Source of the DNA: Neobacillus rhizosphaerae
GTDB lineage: Bacteria > Bacillota > Bacilli > Bacillales > Cytobacillaceae
Direction: 5' to 3'
DNA length: 64,000 nucleotides
NCBI RefSeq assembly: GCF_937468385.1
Contig: NZ_CALBWS010000003.1
Coordinates: forward strand, 1-64,000
The notes below the pieces were generated by a model. The model saw only the letters and a list, made by a program, of their open reading frames with translations, ran no database searches and was not told where the DNA came from. The position numbers and the translations under genes are program-made. Positions 7,033 through 15,717 of the stretch are shown here, in pieces; the first letter of the stretch is position 1; every line of letters begins with the position of its first letter.

Positions 7033-7132
7033 CTATCAGTGCCTGTACTGTTAGCTATTTTTAACAAATAACGGACAGTCTGTGTACTGCCCGTTCCCAT
7101 TATAAACTGGAGATTAGATATTTTTTCCCACT

Positions 7133-7666
7133 CTAAATGAATAGAGCCATCACCAAGGTATTATAATAACTACCCTTAATATAATTTTCTTCCTTTATCA
7201 GACCTTCTTCTTCAAATCCTAATTTTCTATAGAGATGGATCGCATGATCGTTGTCTTCTCGTGTCACTAGACTTATTTTTCTAGTCACTCCATTTTGTTT
7301 CGCCCAATCAATTAGCGATTCCATTAAGATTCGTCCTAGGCCTATTCCCGTATATGTTTTGCTTATCACAATGCCTAGCGTCCCTACATGCTTGGATCTA
7401 GGCTTTTGGCTAGAATTTATGGATGCGATACTGACCATTTCGTCGTTAATGAATGCCAATAAAATAATAGAGTTTTGTTCCGCTCGAGCTGCATCTAAAA
7501 ATCCTTCATATTCCATTACGTTTCTTTGAAACTCATTTTTCCCAAAGGAAAGGAAATCGGTTTCTCCCCCTACTTCATTGTAGAAATCGATCATTTGCTC
7601 TGCATCTTCTCTTGCTGCCTCTCTGATACTCACGGAAATGCCATTTCTCAATTTTACTTGTTTCAT
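7133..7666 (-). CDS. GNAT-family N-acetyltransferase
   Basis: A GCN5-related acetyltransferase of about 177 residues. The acetyl-CoA-binding core is visible: LGIVISKTYTGIGLGRILME contains the Q/RxxGxG/A-type pyrophosphate loop, followed by NDHAIHLYRKLGFEEEG, the usual C-terminal signature. The start is set at the ATG preceded by GGAAGGAG; a TTG further upstream would add 21 residues with no ribosome site. The substrate cannot be told. Related Bacillus proteins acetylate amino groups of small molecules or ribosomal proteins. It has no operon partner. Confidence 0.88.
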   Translation of the reverse strand: MKQVKLRNGISVSIREAAREDAEQMIDFYNEVGGETDFLSFGKNEFQRNVMEYEGFLDAARAEQNSIILLAFINDEMVSIASINSSQKPRSKHVGTLGIVISKTYTGIGLGRILMESLIDWAKQNGVTRKISLVTREDNDHAIHLYRKLGFEEEGLIKEENYIKGSYYNTLVMALFI

Positions 7667-8028
7667 AACTTTCAACTCCTTCCAATGTGATATTACTATT
7701 ACTATAATCTTGGCTTTTTTGAAATGCAATCAGATTGTATTTCGGTCATAACGAAAACCTTTGCAAGTATAAAAGCAGTGAATTCCACTAACGAAATTCG
7801 ATTAATAAAATTATATTTATATAACATATTTCTTGTCACATCCCGTTATTTTTAGCATTTTTATCATATTTAAGTATACTAAAATACTAATATGAAGGAG
7901 AATTAAAGGTTTTTAAAATTACTAGCTCATGTGTTGTATTTGTTATGCAACTAGCCAATTTTTAATGTTGCTGTGAGGCTCAGTGTTAAACTGAATCACC
8001 AATGGTATTGGAAAAGAAAAATTAATGC

Positions 8029-8049
8029 GTCTGAGAGCAAATCTCAGAC
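8029..8049. repeat. Perfect 8-bp hairpin upstream of the recombinase
   Basis: GTCTGAGA (8029-8036) and TCTCAGAC (8042-8049) around GCAAA. No T-run follows. It lies in a 520-base stretch (7667-8186) that has no gene but holds two inverted repeats. Confidence 0.55.
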
Positions 8050-8110
8050 AGTAAAGGAAGAAGTTGATTTATGGCTAGTCCTCCCTTTATAGAACAATAT
8101 TCTATGATAG

Positions 8111-8152
8111 TATGTAAGTAAAGATAAGTAGGACTTATCTTTACTATACATA
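8111..8152. repeat. Large inverted repeat just upstream of the tyrosine recombinase
   Basis: Arms of 13 bases (8117-8129 and 8133-8145, AGTAAAGATAAGT and its complement) match perfectly across a 3-base centre. They extend with TATGTA/TACATA after one unpaired base. The repeat ends 35 bases before the recombinase start codon. It may be an operator or a recombination core; it lacks a T-tail, so it is not a standard terminator. Confidence 0.7.
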
Positions 8153-8186
8153 ATACCATTATTGTAAATAGGAGACTAACTAACTG

Positions 8187-9305
8187 ATGAATGATTTGAC
8201 CAATCTCCCTGAATTAACGAATGAACATTACTTAACGCAACTACAGAATAAATTAGCAAATCGAAACCTACTCGATGAAAATAGAAACCTCTCCCTTACA
8301 GATAGTTCCGAGCAAGATTTTTTGGAGTTCTTTTTTTTAGAAAAAGTTTTTACGATCGATAGGTCACTATCCCCTCACACGATCAAAGCCTATCGTTCAG
8401 ACGCCAAAACTTTGCTCCTCTTTTTAACGGAGCATTCGCTTTCTTTTCGAGACATCGGCTTTCCTGAAGTCAAAGCCTACAATAAATTTATTAAAGAAAA
8501 GTATGCCTCTAAATCGGCGATAAGGAAATTAGAGTTTTTCCGGAGATTATTGGACTTTGGATATGAAACGCAATTTTACAAATCACATCTTTCTACGTGG
8601 ATCTCAAAACCAGCAGCTAAAAAAGGTCACTATATAGTAGAAGAAACAGCTGCAGAAGAAGCACAAACCCGTGTGCAAGTTAGAGAATTAAATCAAAGAG
8701 ATGCGGAATATTTAATCTCCTTCCTACCGAAAATTGTGAAGGCCAACAGGAATCGTGAACAACTAGAAAAGAGGAATTTATTGATTGGTTATCTTCTCTA
8801 CACAACAGGTCTTCGTGCCAGTGAGCTTTTAAGTTTGAATTGGGGAAGTTTCCGTTACAATCGTCAAGGTTATTTATATGCGGATGTGATTGGAAAAGGA
8901 AAAAAACATCGTACAATACCCATAAAAGAAGAGACTAAAGAACTGTTATTGGATTATCGGAGGAGTCTTGGGGAGTCTGTTGCTATTGATCCAGATGACA
9001 TTAGTCCACTTTTCTTCGCTCTATATAATAAAAAAGAGCCGCATAAAGATAAAAGACGGTTAACTTATCCAAGCCTATATAAGATTGTAAAGGAAGCCGT
9101 TCATTTGGCGGGAAAGCATTCGAAGGTATCTCCACACTGGTTCCGCCACACCTTTGTCACGATGTTGCTTGAAAATGATGTACCGCTTGCTGTTGTGAAA
9201 GACTGGGCTGGTCATTCCGATATTTCGACCACTAATATCTATTTAGAACGTGTGAATCAGGATAACACTCATGTTCATTTACAAAAAGTGAATCTGTTTA
9301 GATAA
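8187..9305 (+). CDS. Tyrosine site-specific recombinase (XerC/XerD-like integrase)
   Basis: A 372-residue phage-integrase-family recombinase. The N-terminal SAM-like core-binding domain covers about 45-145 (LSPHTIKAYRSDAKTLLLFL). The catalytic domain contains all the active residues: Arg210 (TTGLRASEL), the beta-hairpin Lys (GKGKKHR, about 237-239), His317 and Arg320 (HWFRHTF), His343 (GHSD) and nucleophile Tyr352 (NIYLERV). It is longer than chromosomal XerC/D (about 300) because of an N-terminal tail of some 40 residues. It should cut and join DNA at a specific inverted-repeat site. Large inverted repeats flank it on both sides, and an AT-rich RiPP island follows, so it may mobilise or have inserted the neighbourhood. 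Confidence 0.93.
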   Translation: MNDLTNLPELTNEHYLTQLQNKLANRNLLDENRNLSLTDSSEQDFLEFFFLEKVFTIDRSLSPHTIKAYRSDAKTLLLFLTEHSLSFRDIGFPEVKAYNKFIKEKYASKSAIRKLEFFRRLLDFGYETQFYKSHLSTWISKPAAKKGHYIVEETAAEEAQTRVQVRELNQRDAEYLISFLPKIVKANRNREQLEKRNLLIGYLLYTTGLRASELLSLNWGSFRYNRQGYLYADVIGKGKKHRTIPIKEETKELLLDYRRSLGESVAIDPDDISPLFFALYNKKEPHKDKRRLTYPSLYKIVKEAVHLAGKHSKVSPHWFRHTFVTMLLENDVPLAVVKDWAGHSDISTTNIYLERVNQDNTHVHLQKVNLFR

Positions 9306-9375
9306 TATTGATTTTTTACTTCATCCAAATTTTAATTGAAAATGGAAGGCGATCCGAACGGATGCCATAAAATAG

Positions 9376-9421
9376 TGTATCAATGTTTATGTCACTCTCA
9401 CATGACACAAACATTGATACA
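9376..9421. repeat. Large inverted repeat downstream of the recombinase
   Basis: Arms of 19 bases (9376-9394 and 9403-9421, beginning TGTATCAATG) match at 18 positions with an 8-base centre. No T-tail. Its sequence is unrelated to the repeat upstream of the gene. The rest of 9306-9550 shows nothing else. Confidence 0.7.
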
Positions 9422-9550
9422 TAATGTTACAACGATTTTGTCATTAGATAAAAGACATAAAAGTCTAAACCAATTGGATGAATAAGTCTAAAACTAAAAT
9501 TGAGTTATTTGTGGGGAATTATTAATTTGTTTTCTTTCTTTTACTTCTCA

Positions 9551-9587
9551 AAAATAAAAAAGCTATCCTCTTTTTTAGAATAGCTTT
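9551..9587 (-). terminator. Terminator of the RiPP operon
   Basis: AAAGCTATTCT pairs with AGGATAGCTTT on the minus strand, followed by a T-rich tail, directly after the ABC exporter stop codon. It marks the end of the 15.6 to 9.6 kb transcription unit. Confidence 0.85.
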
Positions 9588-9589
9588 GG

Positions 9590-11200
9590 CTAACTAACGA
9601 GAGCTCTTGATTTAACATAAGCCTCTCCATTTTTTACTTCTATGATTTCATCAAAAATATTTAAAGCATCTTCATCTTCATGTGTAATCATGATACAAAT
9701 ACAGTCTTTCATATTTTCAATCAAACGATATAGCAACTCGGAATTTTCTGAATCTAAAGCAGAGTTAGGCTCATCTAGTAAAAGTAGCTGCGGTGATTGA
9801 AAAATTGCTCTAGCTATTGATACTTTTTGGCGTTGACCACCAGATAAACATTCTCCGTTACTTCCCACGTCTTCATTGAGCTTTAGTAACAAAGTCTCGA
9901 AGTCTAGCTGTTTGATTAATCGTTGAATATCATTCTCTAAAAAGTTGTCTTCGTTAAACAAGTTTATATTATTTAATATCGTGCCTTGGAATAAAAAATT
10001 ATCTTGATCCACAAAGCCAATTGAATTTATTGTGCCTTTATGGTTTTTTTGATTAATATAGATTTCTCCATTGTATCCACTAATTAATCCAGCTATTATT
10101 TTTAATAGTGTAGATTTTCCACAGCCGTTGCCACCTACAATTGCATACTTCTTCCCTTTCTCAAATCTTAAATTGATATTCTTTAAAATTGGCGCTGTAG
10201 CATTTTCATACACATAAGAGATCCCTTTAAGATGAATTTCCCGTATAATATTGAATTCATGATTGCTACTTTCCGCAACCTCTAATTTCAATATAGATTG
10301 GATTTGCTCTCGTATCGGTTTTGTAGATGTTACCTTATTTACATCTTGCGCAATATTTATAGATGGTTCGATAACATACATGATTAGCTGAATAAAAGCT
10401 ATTAATGAGCCAACAGTTAGCATTTCTTTACTTACCAAATATCCACCAAGTAAAAAAATAATAAGCATAATTAATATCGTAGCACTGCCAAAAATCACAT
10501 TCGCCTTAAGCATTGTATTTTTTAGATGTAACCTTTTCTTTTCAAGAAATTTAATATTTTCATTAGCCTTTTCAGAAAATATTTTTTGTCGGCAATATAT
10601 CCGAATAATGTTGAATCCTGAAATGATCTCATTAGTAATGTTTATATATTTTCCATTTAAATTGATATGTTCCTCTTTTAGTTTAATAATTCTAACTGAA
10701 AATACTAACGGTAATACGCTAATTAAAATAATAATAACTACTAGAGCTAACGTAAGCATTGGTTGCAAAACAATTAAAGTAATTAAAGAGCAGCTTAACA
10801 ATAGTCCTTTTGTGATAATATTCAAAACGGCATTATAATAATCTTCTTCTAGATTTTCTATATTAGCATATAGCAAGTTTTGATATTCTTCTTTATCATA
10901 TTGATTAAATTGTTCAAATGAGGTGTTAAGTATGACACTATTAATTTGTTCACGTAACTGGATCATTCTATTGGCTACATACGAATTATTAAGTTTTCCA
11001 GATGTATATACCAAAACCATTTGTGAGATACCTAAGCTACTACAACCAATATATAGAGGCATTAGCCTTTCGTTTCCTCCACCTATTAGAGTATCTGTTA
11101 TGTTCATTAATGATAAAGGAAAAGCTACCGAAACAATAGATACAAGTAAATATAAAGCAATAACAAAAATAAAATGTGCATTCCATTTAAAAAATCTCAT
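9590..11200 (-). CDS. ABC exporter (fused permease and ATPase), RiPP cluster
   Basis: A half-transporter of 536 residues. The N-terminal half has about six membrane helices (residues 10-290). The C-terminal ATPase has Walker A GGNGCGKST, Q-loop VDQDNF, signature LSGGQRQKVSIARA, Walker B LLLLDEP and switch THEDED. It carries no C39 peptidase domain, so it should export peptide that is already processed, or give immunity. It is the last gene of the RiPP operon, two bases after the small membrane protein gene, and ends at a terminator. Base composition is AT-rich like its neighbours. The ABC assignment is firm; export of the modified peptide is inferred from context. Confidence 0.9.
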   Translation of the reverse strand: MRFFKWNAHFIFVIALYLLVSIVSVAFPLSLMNITDTLIGGGNERLMPLYIGCSSLGISQMVLVYTSGKLNNSYVANRMIQLREQINSVILNTSFEQFNQYDKEEYQNLLYANIENLEEDYYNAVLNIITKGLLLSCSLITLIVLQPMLTLALVVIIILISVLPLVFSVRIIKLKEEHINLNGKYINITNEIISGFNIIRIYCRQKIFSEKANENIKFLEKKRLHLKNTMLKANVIFGSATILIMLIIFLLGGYLVSKEMLTVGSLIAFIQLIMYVIEPSINIAQDVNKVTSTKPIREQIQSILKLEVAESSNHEFNIIREIHLKGISYVYENATAPILKNINLRFEKGKKYAIVGGNGCGKSTLLKIIAGLISGYNGEIYINQKNHKGTINSIGFVDQDNFLFQGTILNNINLFNEDNFLENDIQRLIKQLDFETLLLKLNEDVGSNGECLSGGQRQKVSIARAIFQSPQLLLLDEPNSALDSENSELLYRLIENMKDCICIMITHEDEDALNIFDEIIEVKNGEAYVKSRALVS

Positions 11201-11202
11201 GG

Positions 11203-11607
11203 CTATTTCCTACTTAAACTTAATTTCGCTTGACCAACTACATAGTGCAATCCAATACTTACAACTAATATTAACAATAAAGAAGTATAAGGAGAGTTAT
11301 TCGCTGAGATCTCTAAGTTAGCAGACTGATATTTCAAACTTTCTTTCAAAATTTCATCGATCCTCGCTTGTACAAACACCGTCATGATGATGCTGAAAAT
11401 TATGTTAGGTAAAGCATATATAAACAGCTTCATATATATTTTCTCTCGATTCAGTTCGATGAAAAAAATGAGTAGCGCACTTAGCAGCATTGGAGAAAGC
11501 ATATAAATTAAAAGTCTAATTACATCCATGCTCTCTGTCATCATAAAAAAAACAACAAAAATGATTTGAACTATTGTACTCATCAAAATAATTATTTTGT
11601 TTTTCAT
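11203..11607 (-). CDS. Small membrane protein of the RiPP operon
   Basis: A 134-residue protein with four predicted membrane helices (IIILMSTIVQIIFVVFFMM, LLIYMLSPMLLSALLIFFI, LFIYALPNIIFSIIMTVFV and YTSLLLILVVSIGLHYVVG) and a short basic tail. No motif is recognised. It lies tightly between the CPBP protease gene and the ABC exporter gene. Its size and position fit an immunity protein or an accessory subunit of the exporter; this is context inference only. Confidence 0.7.
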   Translation of the reverse strand: MKNKIIILMSTIVQIIFVVFFMMTESMDVIRLLIYMLSPMLLSALLIFFIELNREKIYMKLFIYALPNIIFSIIMTVFVQARIDEILKESLKYQSANLEISANNSPYTSLLLILVVSIGLHYVVGQAKLSLSRK

Positions 11608-11620
11608 TTAGATCTCCCCC

Positions 11621-12271
11621 TCAAATCATTATCATATTGTATAAAAAGTGGAACAAAATAGTATAAAGTAAGTTTCTCGTCTTAACAAAAATAATCCCCA
11701 TTACGAATGATCCCGGAAGTCGATATAATATGTTTTCAATAAAAGGTTCGTTTAAGTGCGTAAAAAAGGCAAAGAATATGCTACTCAGAATAATGACAAG
11801 CCAATGACTTTTTGTTAGCTTAAACAACAAGAAACAAATCGCTCCTCTAGCCCAAAATTCTTCCGTCGTTGCAACAATCAACATTTGAATTCCATTAAGT
11901 ATGATGTAACTTGTAGTTTGTCCAATATAGAGTAGATAACTGGATACGAAAGCCATTACAACTAACATTAAAATGATATCGTATTTTGACATCGCTTTTA
12001 TTCCTATGTCAACTAAGCTCACTCGATACCTTATCTTCAAATACAAATAAGGAATTAAACAAAAACCTGACGTCATACTAATTGCGACAATGAATAAACT
12101 AAATATTTCCGATGTGATATTTGGGAACGAGAATAATAATAATAATCCGGAAATGGAAACGAACATTAACGGTAAAAATAAGAGTATAAGTGTGTCCATT
12201 ATTACGCTAGGTCGATCTTTTATTAAAGATGGAGATGGAGATGGAGATGGAAATGAAATGAATAAGCGCAT
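11621..12271 (-). CDS. CPBP-family intramembrane metalloprotease
   Basis: A 216-residue membrane protein with about six helices and the CPBP (CAAX protease/bacteriocin-processing) motifs: EEFWARG (the EExxxR motif), FAFFTH (FxxxH) and a late HFLYN. Members process leader peptides or protect producers; SkfC of the sporulation killing factor locus is one. The ATG follows directly on the stop of the permease gene, with AAGGAGGGAC inside that gene's end as ribosome site. The N-terminus contains the run SPSPSPS, encoded by tandem GGAGAT hexamers on the opposite strand (about 12228-12250). It is the probable leader protease or immunity factor of the cluster. Confidence 0.88.
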   Translation of the reverse strand: MRLFISFPSPSPSPSLIKDRPSVIMDTLILLFLPLMFVSISGLLLLFSFPNITSEIFSLFIVAISMTSGFCLIPYLYLKIRYRVSLVDIGIKAMSKYDIILMLVVMAFVSSYLLYIGQTTSYIILNGIQMLIVATTEEFWARGAICFLLFKLTKSHWLVIILSSIFFAFFTHLNEPFIENILYRLPGSFVMGIIFVKTRNLLYTILFHFLYNMIMI

Positions 12272-13057
12272 TTACAAGTCCCTCCTTGAAAACGACCGAA
12301 TTCCAATAATATTACATATTACAATGAAGCCTCCTACTAATAATGTGTAGAGTATAAAATTTATTGTCAGCTGTGTGTGATCAGTTGGTGTAATGGACAT
12401 TAACCCATTTAAGTAATATTCAAAAGAAATATATTTGACTACTGGAAATTTACCTAAAAACGTAAAAGCAATAAATACGACACAAAATATAATAATAGCC
12501 GTATTTGATTTTAAAAATGTGCTTAGCATCATGCTGAAAGAAATAACCAAAAAATATAAAAGTACAATGCCGATAGACACATATAGCAACCCTAGGAATT
12601 CATCTGGTTTAATAAACTGTGCGGTAGCAATATCTTCTCTTTTTACAGTAAACAAGTAGTACATAACAATGGAAAAAATCATAAAAAAAACTGTTATCAA
12701 AGCCACAACACTATACAAACCTGCTATTTTAGCCTTATATATTTTTGCACGGTCTGTAATACGCTGCGTATAAAGAAGGATGCTTCTATTTTCTATTTCT
12801 CCACCAAGTGATTTAGCAGCAAACAAGGCCGTAATCAGAAAATAAATAAAAAGCATTTTCACAAATACTATCATATTTACAAGAAAGCTAAAGCCATATT
12901 CTTTTGTATCGCTATTAAATACAATAATTGATGAATTAAAATATGCCCCTAGACTATATAGCATAGGAATAGCCAACATTGAAAAAAGCGCTAATATCTC
13001 TTTACGCTTTATTATTTTTTTCCATTCAATTAGGAACACTGTTTTAGAATTTAACAT
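12272..13057 (-). CDS. ABC-2 type permease, RiPP cluster
   Basis: A 261-residue integral membrane protein with six likely helices, of the ABC-2 permease kind seen in lantibiotic immunity (EpiG-like) and SkfF/YydJ-type transporters. The typical early motif is visible: a cytoplasmic start, a first helix, then AAKSLGGEIENRSILLYTQR (the E-loop before helix 3). It has no ATPase domain and pairs with the ATPase gene four bases upstream. The pair probably exports the modified peptide or expels it from the producer's membrane. Confidence 0.85.
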   Translation of the reverse strand: MLNSKTVFLIEWKKIIKRKEILALFSMLAIPMLYSLGAYFNSSIIVFNSDTKEYGFSFLVNMIVFVKMLFIYFLITALFAAKSLGGEIENRSILLYTQRITDRAKIYKAKIAGLYSVVALITVFFMIFSIVMYYLFTVKREDIATAQFIKPDEFLGLLYVSIGIVLLYFLVISFSMMLSTFLKSNTAIIIFCVVFIAFTFLGKFPVVKYISFEYYLNGLMSITPTDHTQLTINFILYTLLVGGFIVICNIIGIRSFSRRDL

Positions 13058-13061
13058 ATAC

Positions 13062-13928
13062 TTACTCTCCTCTAAAAAGCGTCATTAAAGATGGCTCGGA
13101 CACCTCAATGTCGACGATTTTTAAATTTTGCTGGGTAATGCTTATAATGACATCATTTAGTTGAGTGCTGTCATGTACGATAATTTTGTCCCCTTTTCGC
13201 TCAAATGTAGGGAACGATCCATGCTTTTTTTCGCTGTCATCCACTGAGATAAGATATCGTTTACTATCATCAAAAATATCATCAAAAAGCTTTTTTCCAT
13301 TGTCTATATATATAATCCGATCACAAACATCTTTTACTTCATTTAAATTATGATCTGAAAAAATAACTGCTCTACCTTCTTTTTTGGCTAAGTCTTTTAT
13401 CAGACTTTTGACTAAGTCTCTTCCCAGTACATCTAATCCAACTAACGGTTCATCGAGTATTAAAAGTTTTTTATCTCTTAATAATGCTTGAGCCAAACCT
13501 AGTCGTTGCTTCATTCCAAATGAGAATGTTTTGACGAAATCCTTTTTTCTTTCAATTAAGCCAACTAAGCTCAATACTCTCTCAACATCTTCTTTAATTT
13601 GTTTTTTATCTGTAACACCTTCAGCTAATAACAGTAATTCTAAGTTTTGGTATGCGTTCAAATAATCGACGAATGCACTTTCGATTAAAATTCCAAATTC
13701 AGCAATTTTTTCTTTATTGTCCATCAAATTTTGTCCCTCATAAAATATTTCACCAGAGGTTATATGAATATTATTTGTTAAACAATTCATCAGAGTTGTC
13801 TTCCCGGAGCCATTTTTTCCAATAAGCCCAATTATTTCTCCCGCATTAATTTCTGCTGAAAAGCTATCTAACGCTTTCACTTTGGAAGATTTATATACCT
13901 TTGTAACTTCTTTAAATTGAATCAGCAC
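13062..13928 (-). CDS. ABC transporter ATP-binding protein, RiPP cluster
   Basis: A cytoplasmic ATPase of about 288 residues. Walker A is IGKNGSGKTTL, the signature is SFGMKQRLGLAQAL, Walker B is LLILDEPLVGLD and the switch His is in FSDHNLNEV. A C-terminal extension follows, as in BcrA-like immunity ATPases. I place the start at a GTG (13926-13928) preceded by GGAGGGGG; the longer frame back to 14003 has no ribosome site and would run into the precursor gene end. It is the partner of the permease that follows. Confidence 0.9.
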   Translation of the reverse strand: MLIQFKEVTKVYKSSKVKALDSFSAEINAGEIIGLIGKNGSGKTTLMNCLTNNIHITSGEIFYEGQNLMDNKEKIAEFGILIESAFVDYLNAYQNLELLLLAEGVTDKKQIKEDVERVLSLVGLIERKKDFVKTFSFGMKQRLGLAQALLRDKKLLILDEPLVGLDVLGRDLVKSLIKDLAKKEGRAVIFSDHNLNEVKDVCDRIIYIDNGKKLFDDIFDDSKRYLISVDDSEKKHGSFPTFERKGDKIIVHDSTQLNDVIISITQQNLKIVDIEVSEPSLMTLFRGE

Positions 13929-14003
13929 AACTACCCCCTCCAAATAGTAAGAAATAGGTAGCCTTAATTCACCGATCAAAGCTACCAATCTCTTATTACC
14001 CAA

Positions 14004-14093
14004 TTACCAACTCTTACCATAACTTACACAAACAATAAAACCTACACTTACGCAGTTAGGCTTCGTTGCAGATTTTTTAGATGCGAATAACAT
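14004..14093 (-). CDS. RiPP precursor peptide, copy 2 (29 residues)
   Basis: A 29-codon gene with an exceptionally good ribosome site (AAAGGAGGTGATACAT before ATG). The peptide starts MLFASKKSATKP and ends NCVSVGFIVCVSYGKSW. It differs from the copy upstream only at residue 6 (Lys for Gln) and residue 19 (Phe for Tyr). Two Cys (14 and 22) and a C-terminal Gly-Lys-Ser-Trp stand out. Lying directly behind a radical SAM/SPASM gene and before an ABC pair and a protease, it is the likely substrate. The basic N-terminal part would be leader and the Cys-containing part core. The modification is unknown; Cys-based thioethers (sactipeptide-like) are one option. Confidence 0.82.
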   Translation of the reverse strand: MLFASKKSATKPNCVSVGFIVCVSYGKSW

Positions 14094-14236
14094 ATGTATC
14101 ACCTCCTTTAAATGGAAATAAAATGACTATTTAAAATTGCAATAGATCCACCTAATTAGATAACTTTGCTACGAAGAGACATTTATAAACGAACAATCCA
14201 TTTCCCGAACAAATCTATCAATCTCTTAAAATTCAA

Positions 14237-14326
14237 TTACCAACTTTTACCATAACTTACACAAACAATGTAACCAACACTCACGCAGTTAGGTTTCGTT
14301 GCAGATTTTTGAGATGCGAACAACAT
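14237..14326 (-). CDS. RiPP precursor peptide, copy 1 (29 residues)
   Basis: Paralog of the copy at 14004-14093, 27 of 29 residues identical, with its own strong ribosome site (GAAAGGAGGTGAATCC). It begins MLFASQKSATKP and ends NCVSVGYIVCVSYGKSW. The homology between the copies continues past the stop codons (minus-strand TAAGAGATTG-TAG blocks), showing a tandem DNA duplication of the whole gene unit. Silent third-position changes between the copies indicate selection on the peptide. The gene lies 40 bases after the maturase stop. I do not recognise the peptide from known sactipeptides, SKF or epipeptides. Confidence 0.84.
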   Translation of the reverse strand: MLFASQKSATKPNCVSVGYIVCVSYGKSW

Positions 14327-14366
14327 TTGGATTCACCTCCTTTCAATAAAAATGATGTGATCTATA

Positions 14367-15614
14367 TTAATTTGAAATAGATTCCTTTAATTTTTTAATA
14401 GTGCCACGATAGAAGGTCTTAATAAACGGGCAATATGCATCACGTTCGGCTAAATTCCTTTTATAAAGCCAGCTTCGTCCTCGACAACCCCCGCCACATA
14501 AATAGCGATATTCACACACACTACATCCATTTACCTTATCCACATTTAACTCATTAAAAATATTGTTCTCAGAATGAAGTGCATCATATAAGCTGCCTTC
14601 TAATAAATTCCCCAACTTTAATTCATCATTATGAAGCATGTGACAAGGATAAATTGACCCATCTGCACTAATGCTAACAATCTCCTTTGCCACTTCGCAA
14701 TTACCTCTGCAAGTTAAACATACTTCCCCTGTTGGCATATCCATAATCTGGACATTTTCATCTAACGTTAAAATTCTTTTAGAAAAATTGACGAGTGATT
14801 TTTTGTCAAAAATAAAATCCTTGAACAATTCGTCATTCGGATCAACAGTGAAAATACTGAATGATAGCTTCACACCTAAACCATTCGCAAATTTTAAATA
14901 GTCGTTCGTATACTGCAAGTTACGTCTATGTATCGTTGCAATTAAGTTAATCGAGACCCGCGGACGTAAAAATTCGATGTTTGAAATAATTTTTTTCATA
15001 ATACCTTTATCTCGAATGAACTGTGTTTCTTCATTGAAACCATCTACTGAAATATTTAAGACATCAATATATTTGAATGCCTCCAGATGCCTTTCGTAGA
15101 ACATCGTTCCATTTGTGATTACACTTAAAAATTCAATTTGTGCATTTTCTTTTATATATTTACAAATGTCTGCAATGTCCTTTCTAATAAATGGCTCACC
15201 TCCTGAAATTACGATTTGTTGTACACCATTTATCTTTAATTGATCTATAATTATGCAAACACTTTCAAATGGAAGTACATCTCTTTCATTACGGTTTTCA
15301 ACGTATGAATAACACCCGATGCAATTCAAATTACATCTATCCGTTAAATGTAAATACGCAGCTTTTAGTTTCGTTTCTGGTAATTCTTCATCAAAAAAAC
15401 CTAGATTTTTCATATAGTCGAGCATTTGAATAGTTTTTTCAGTAAGATGATTTTCTGCTAATTCTGCCCCTTTTATTATTCGATCGACAATGTGCTCTCC
15501 CTCAGTATCCAAACCAATAATGGATCCATTGGCTAAATTCCCAATCATTCTGATTCCTTCAATCTCAAAAACTTCAACCTTTGAATGAAACGTATATTTT
15601 TTCTCTAGAATCAT
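14367..15614 (-). CDS. Radical SAM/SPASM RiPP maturase
   Basis: A peptide-modifying radical SAM enzyme of about 415 residues. The N-terminal 75 residues resemble a PqqD-like leader-binding element (IGLDTEGEHIVDRI). The radical SAM core follows with CNLNCIGC (Cys94, 98, 101), the cluster-binding CxxxCxxC, and SGGEPFIRKD as the GGE motif. The C-terminal SPASM region has CLTCRGNC, YPCHML and CSVCEYRYLCGGGCRG with a final Cys, enough to hold auxiliary [4Fe-4S] clusters. The ATG start is chosen for the AAGGTGG eight bases ahead. It heads the RiPP operon. Sactipeptide, ranthipeptide or cyclophane chemistry cannot be told apart from sequence alone. Confidence 0.93.
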   Translation of the reverse strand: MILEKKYTFHSKVEVFEIEGIRMIGNLANGSIIGLDTEGEHIVDRIIKGAELAENHLTEKTIQMLDYMKNLGFFDEELPETKLKAAYLHLTDRCNLNCIGCYSYVENRNERDVLPFESVCIIIDQLKINGVQQIVISGGEPFIRKDIADICKYIKENAQIEFLSVITNGTMFYERHLEAFKYIDVLNISVDGFNEETQFIRDKGIMKKIISNIEFLRPRVSINLIATIHRRNLQYTNDYLKFANGLGVKLSFSIFTVDPNDELFKDFIFDKKSLVNFSKRILTLDENVQIMDMPTGEVCLTCRGNCEVAKEIVSISADGSIYPCHMLHNDELKLGNLLEGSLYDALHSENNIFNELNVDKVNGCSVCEYRYLCGGGCRGRSWLYKRNLAERDAYCPFIKTFYRGTIKKLKESISN

Positions 15615-15717
15615 TTCCTCACCCACCTTAATTAATAGTTTGTTTTTTAAATAATTCGCATGAAAAAATTTCTAATTTTTAACATTTATTATCACTTCTA
15701 ATATAATTAAATATTTA

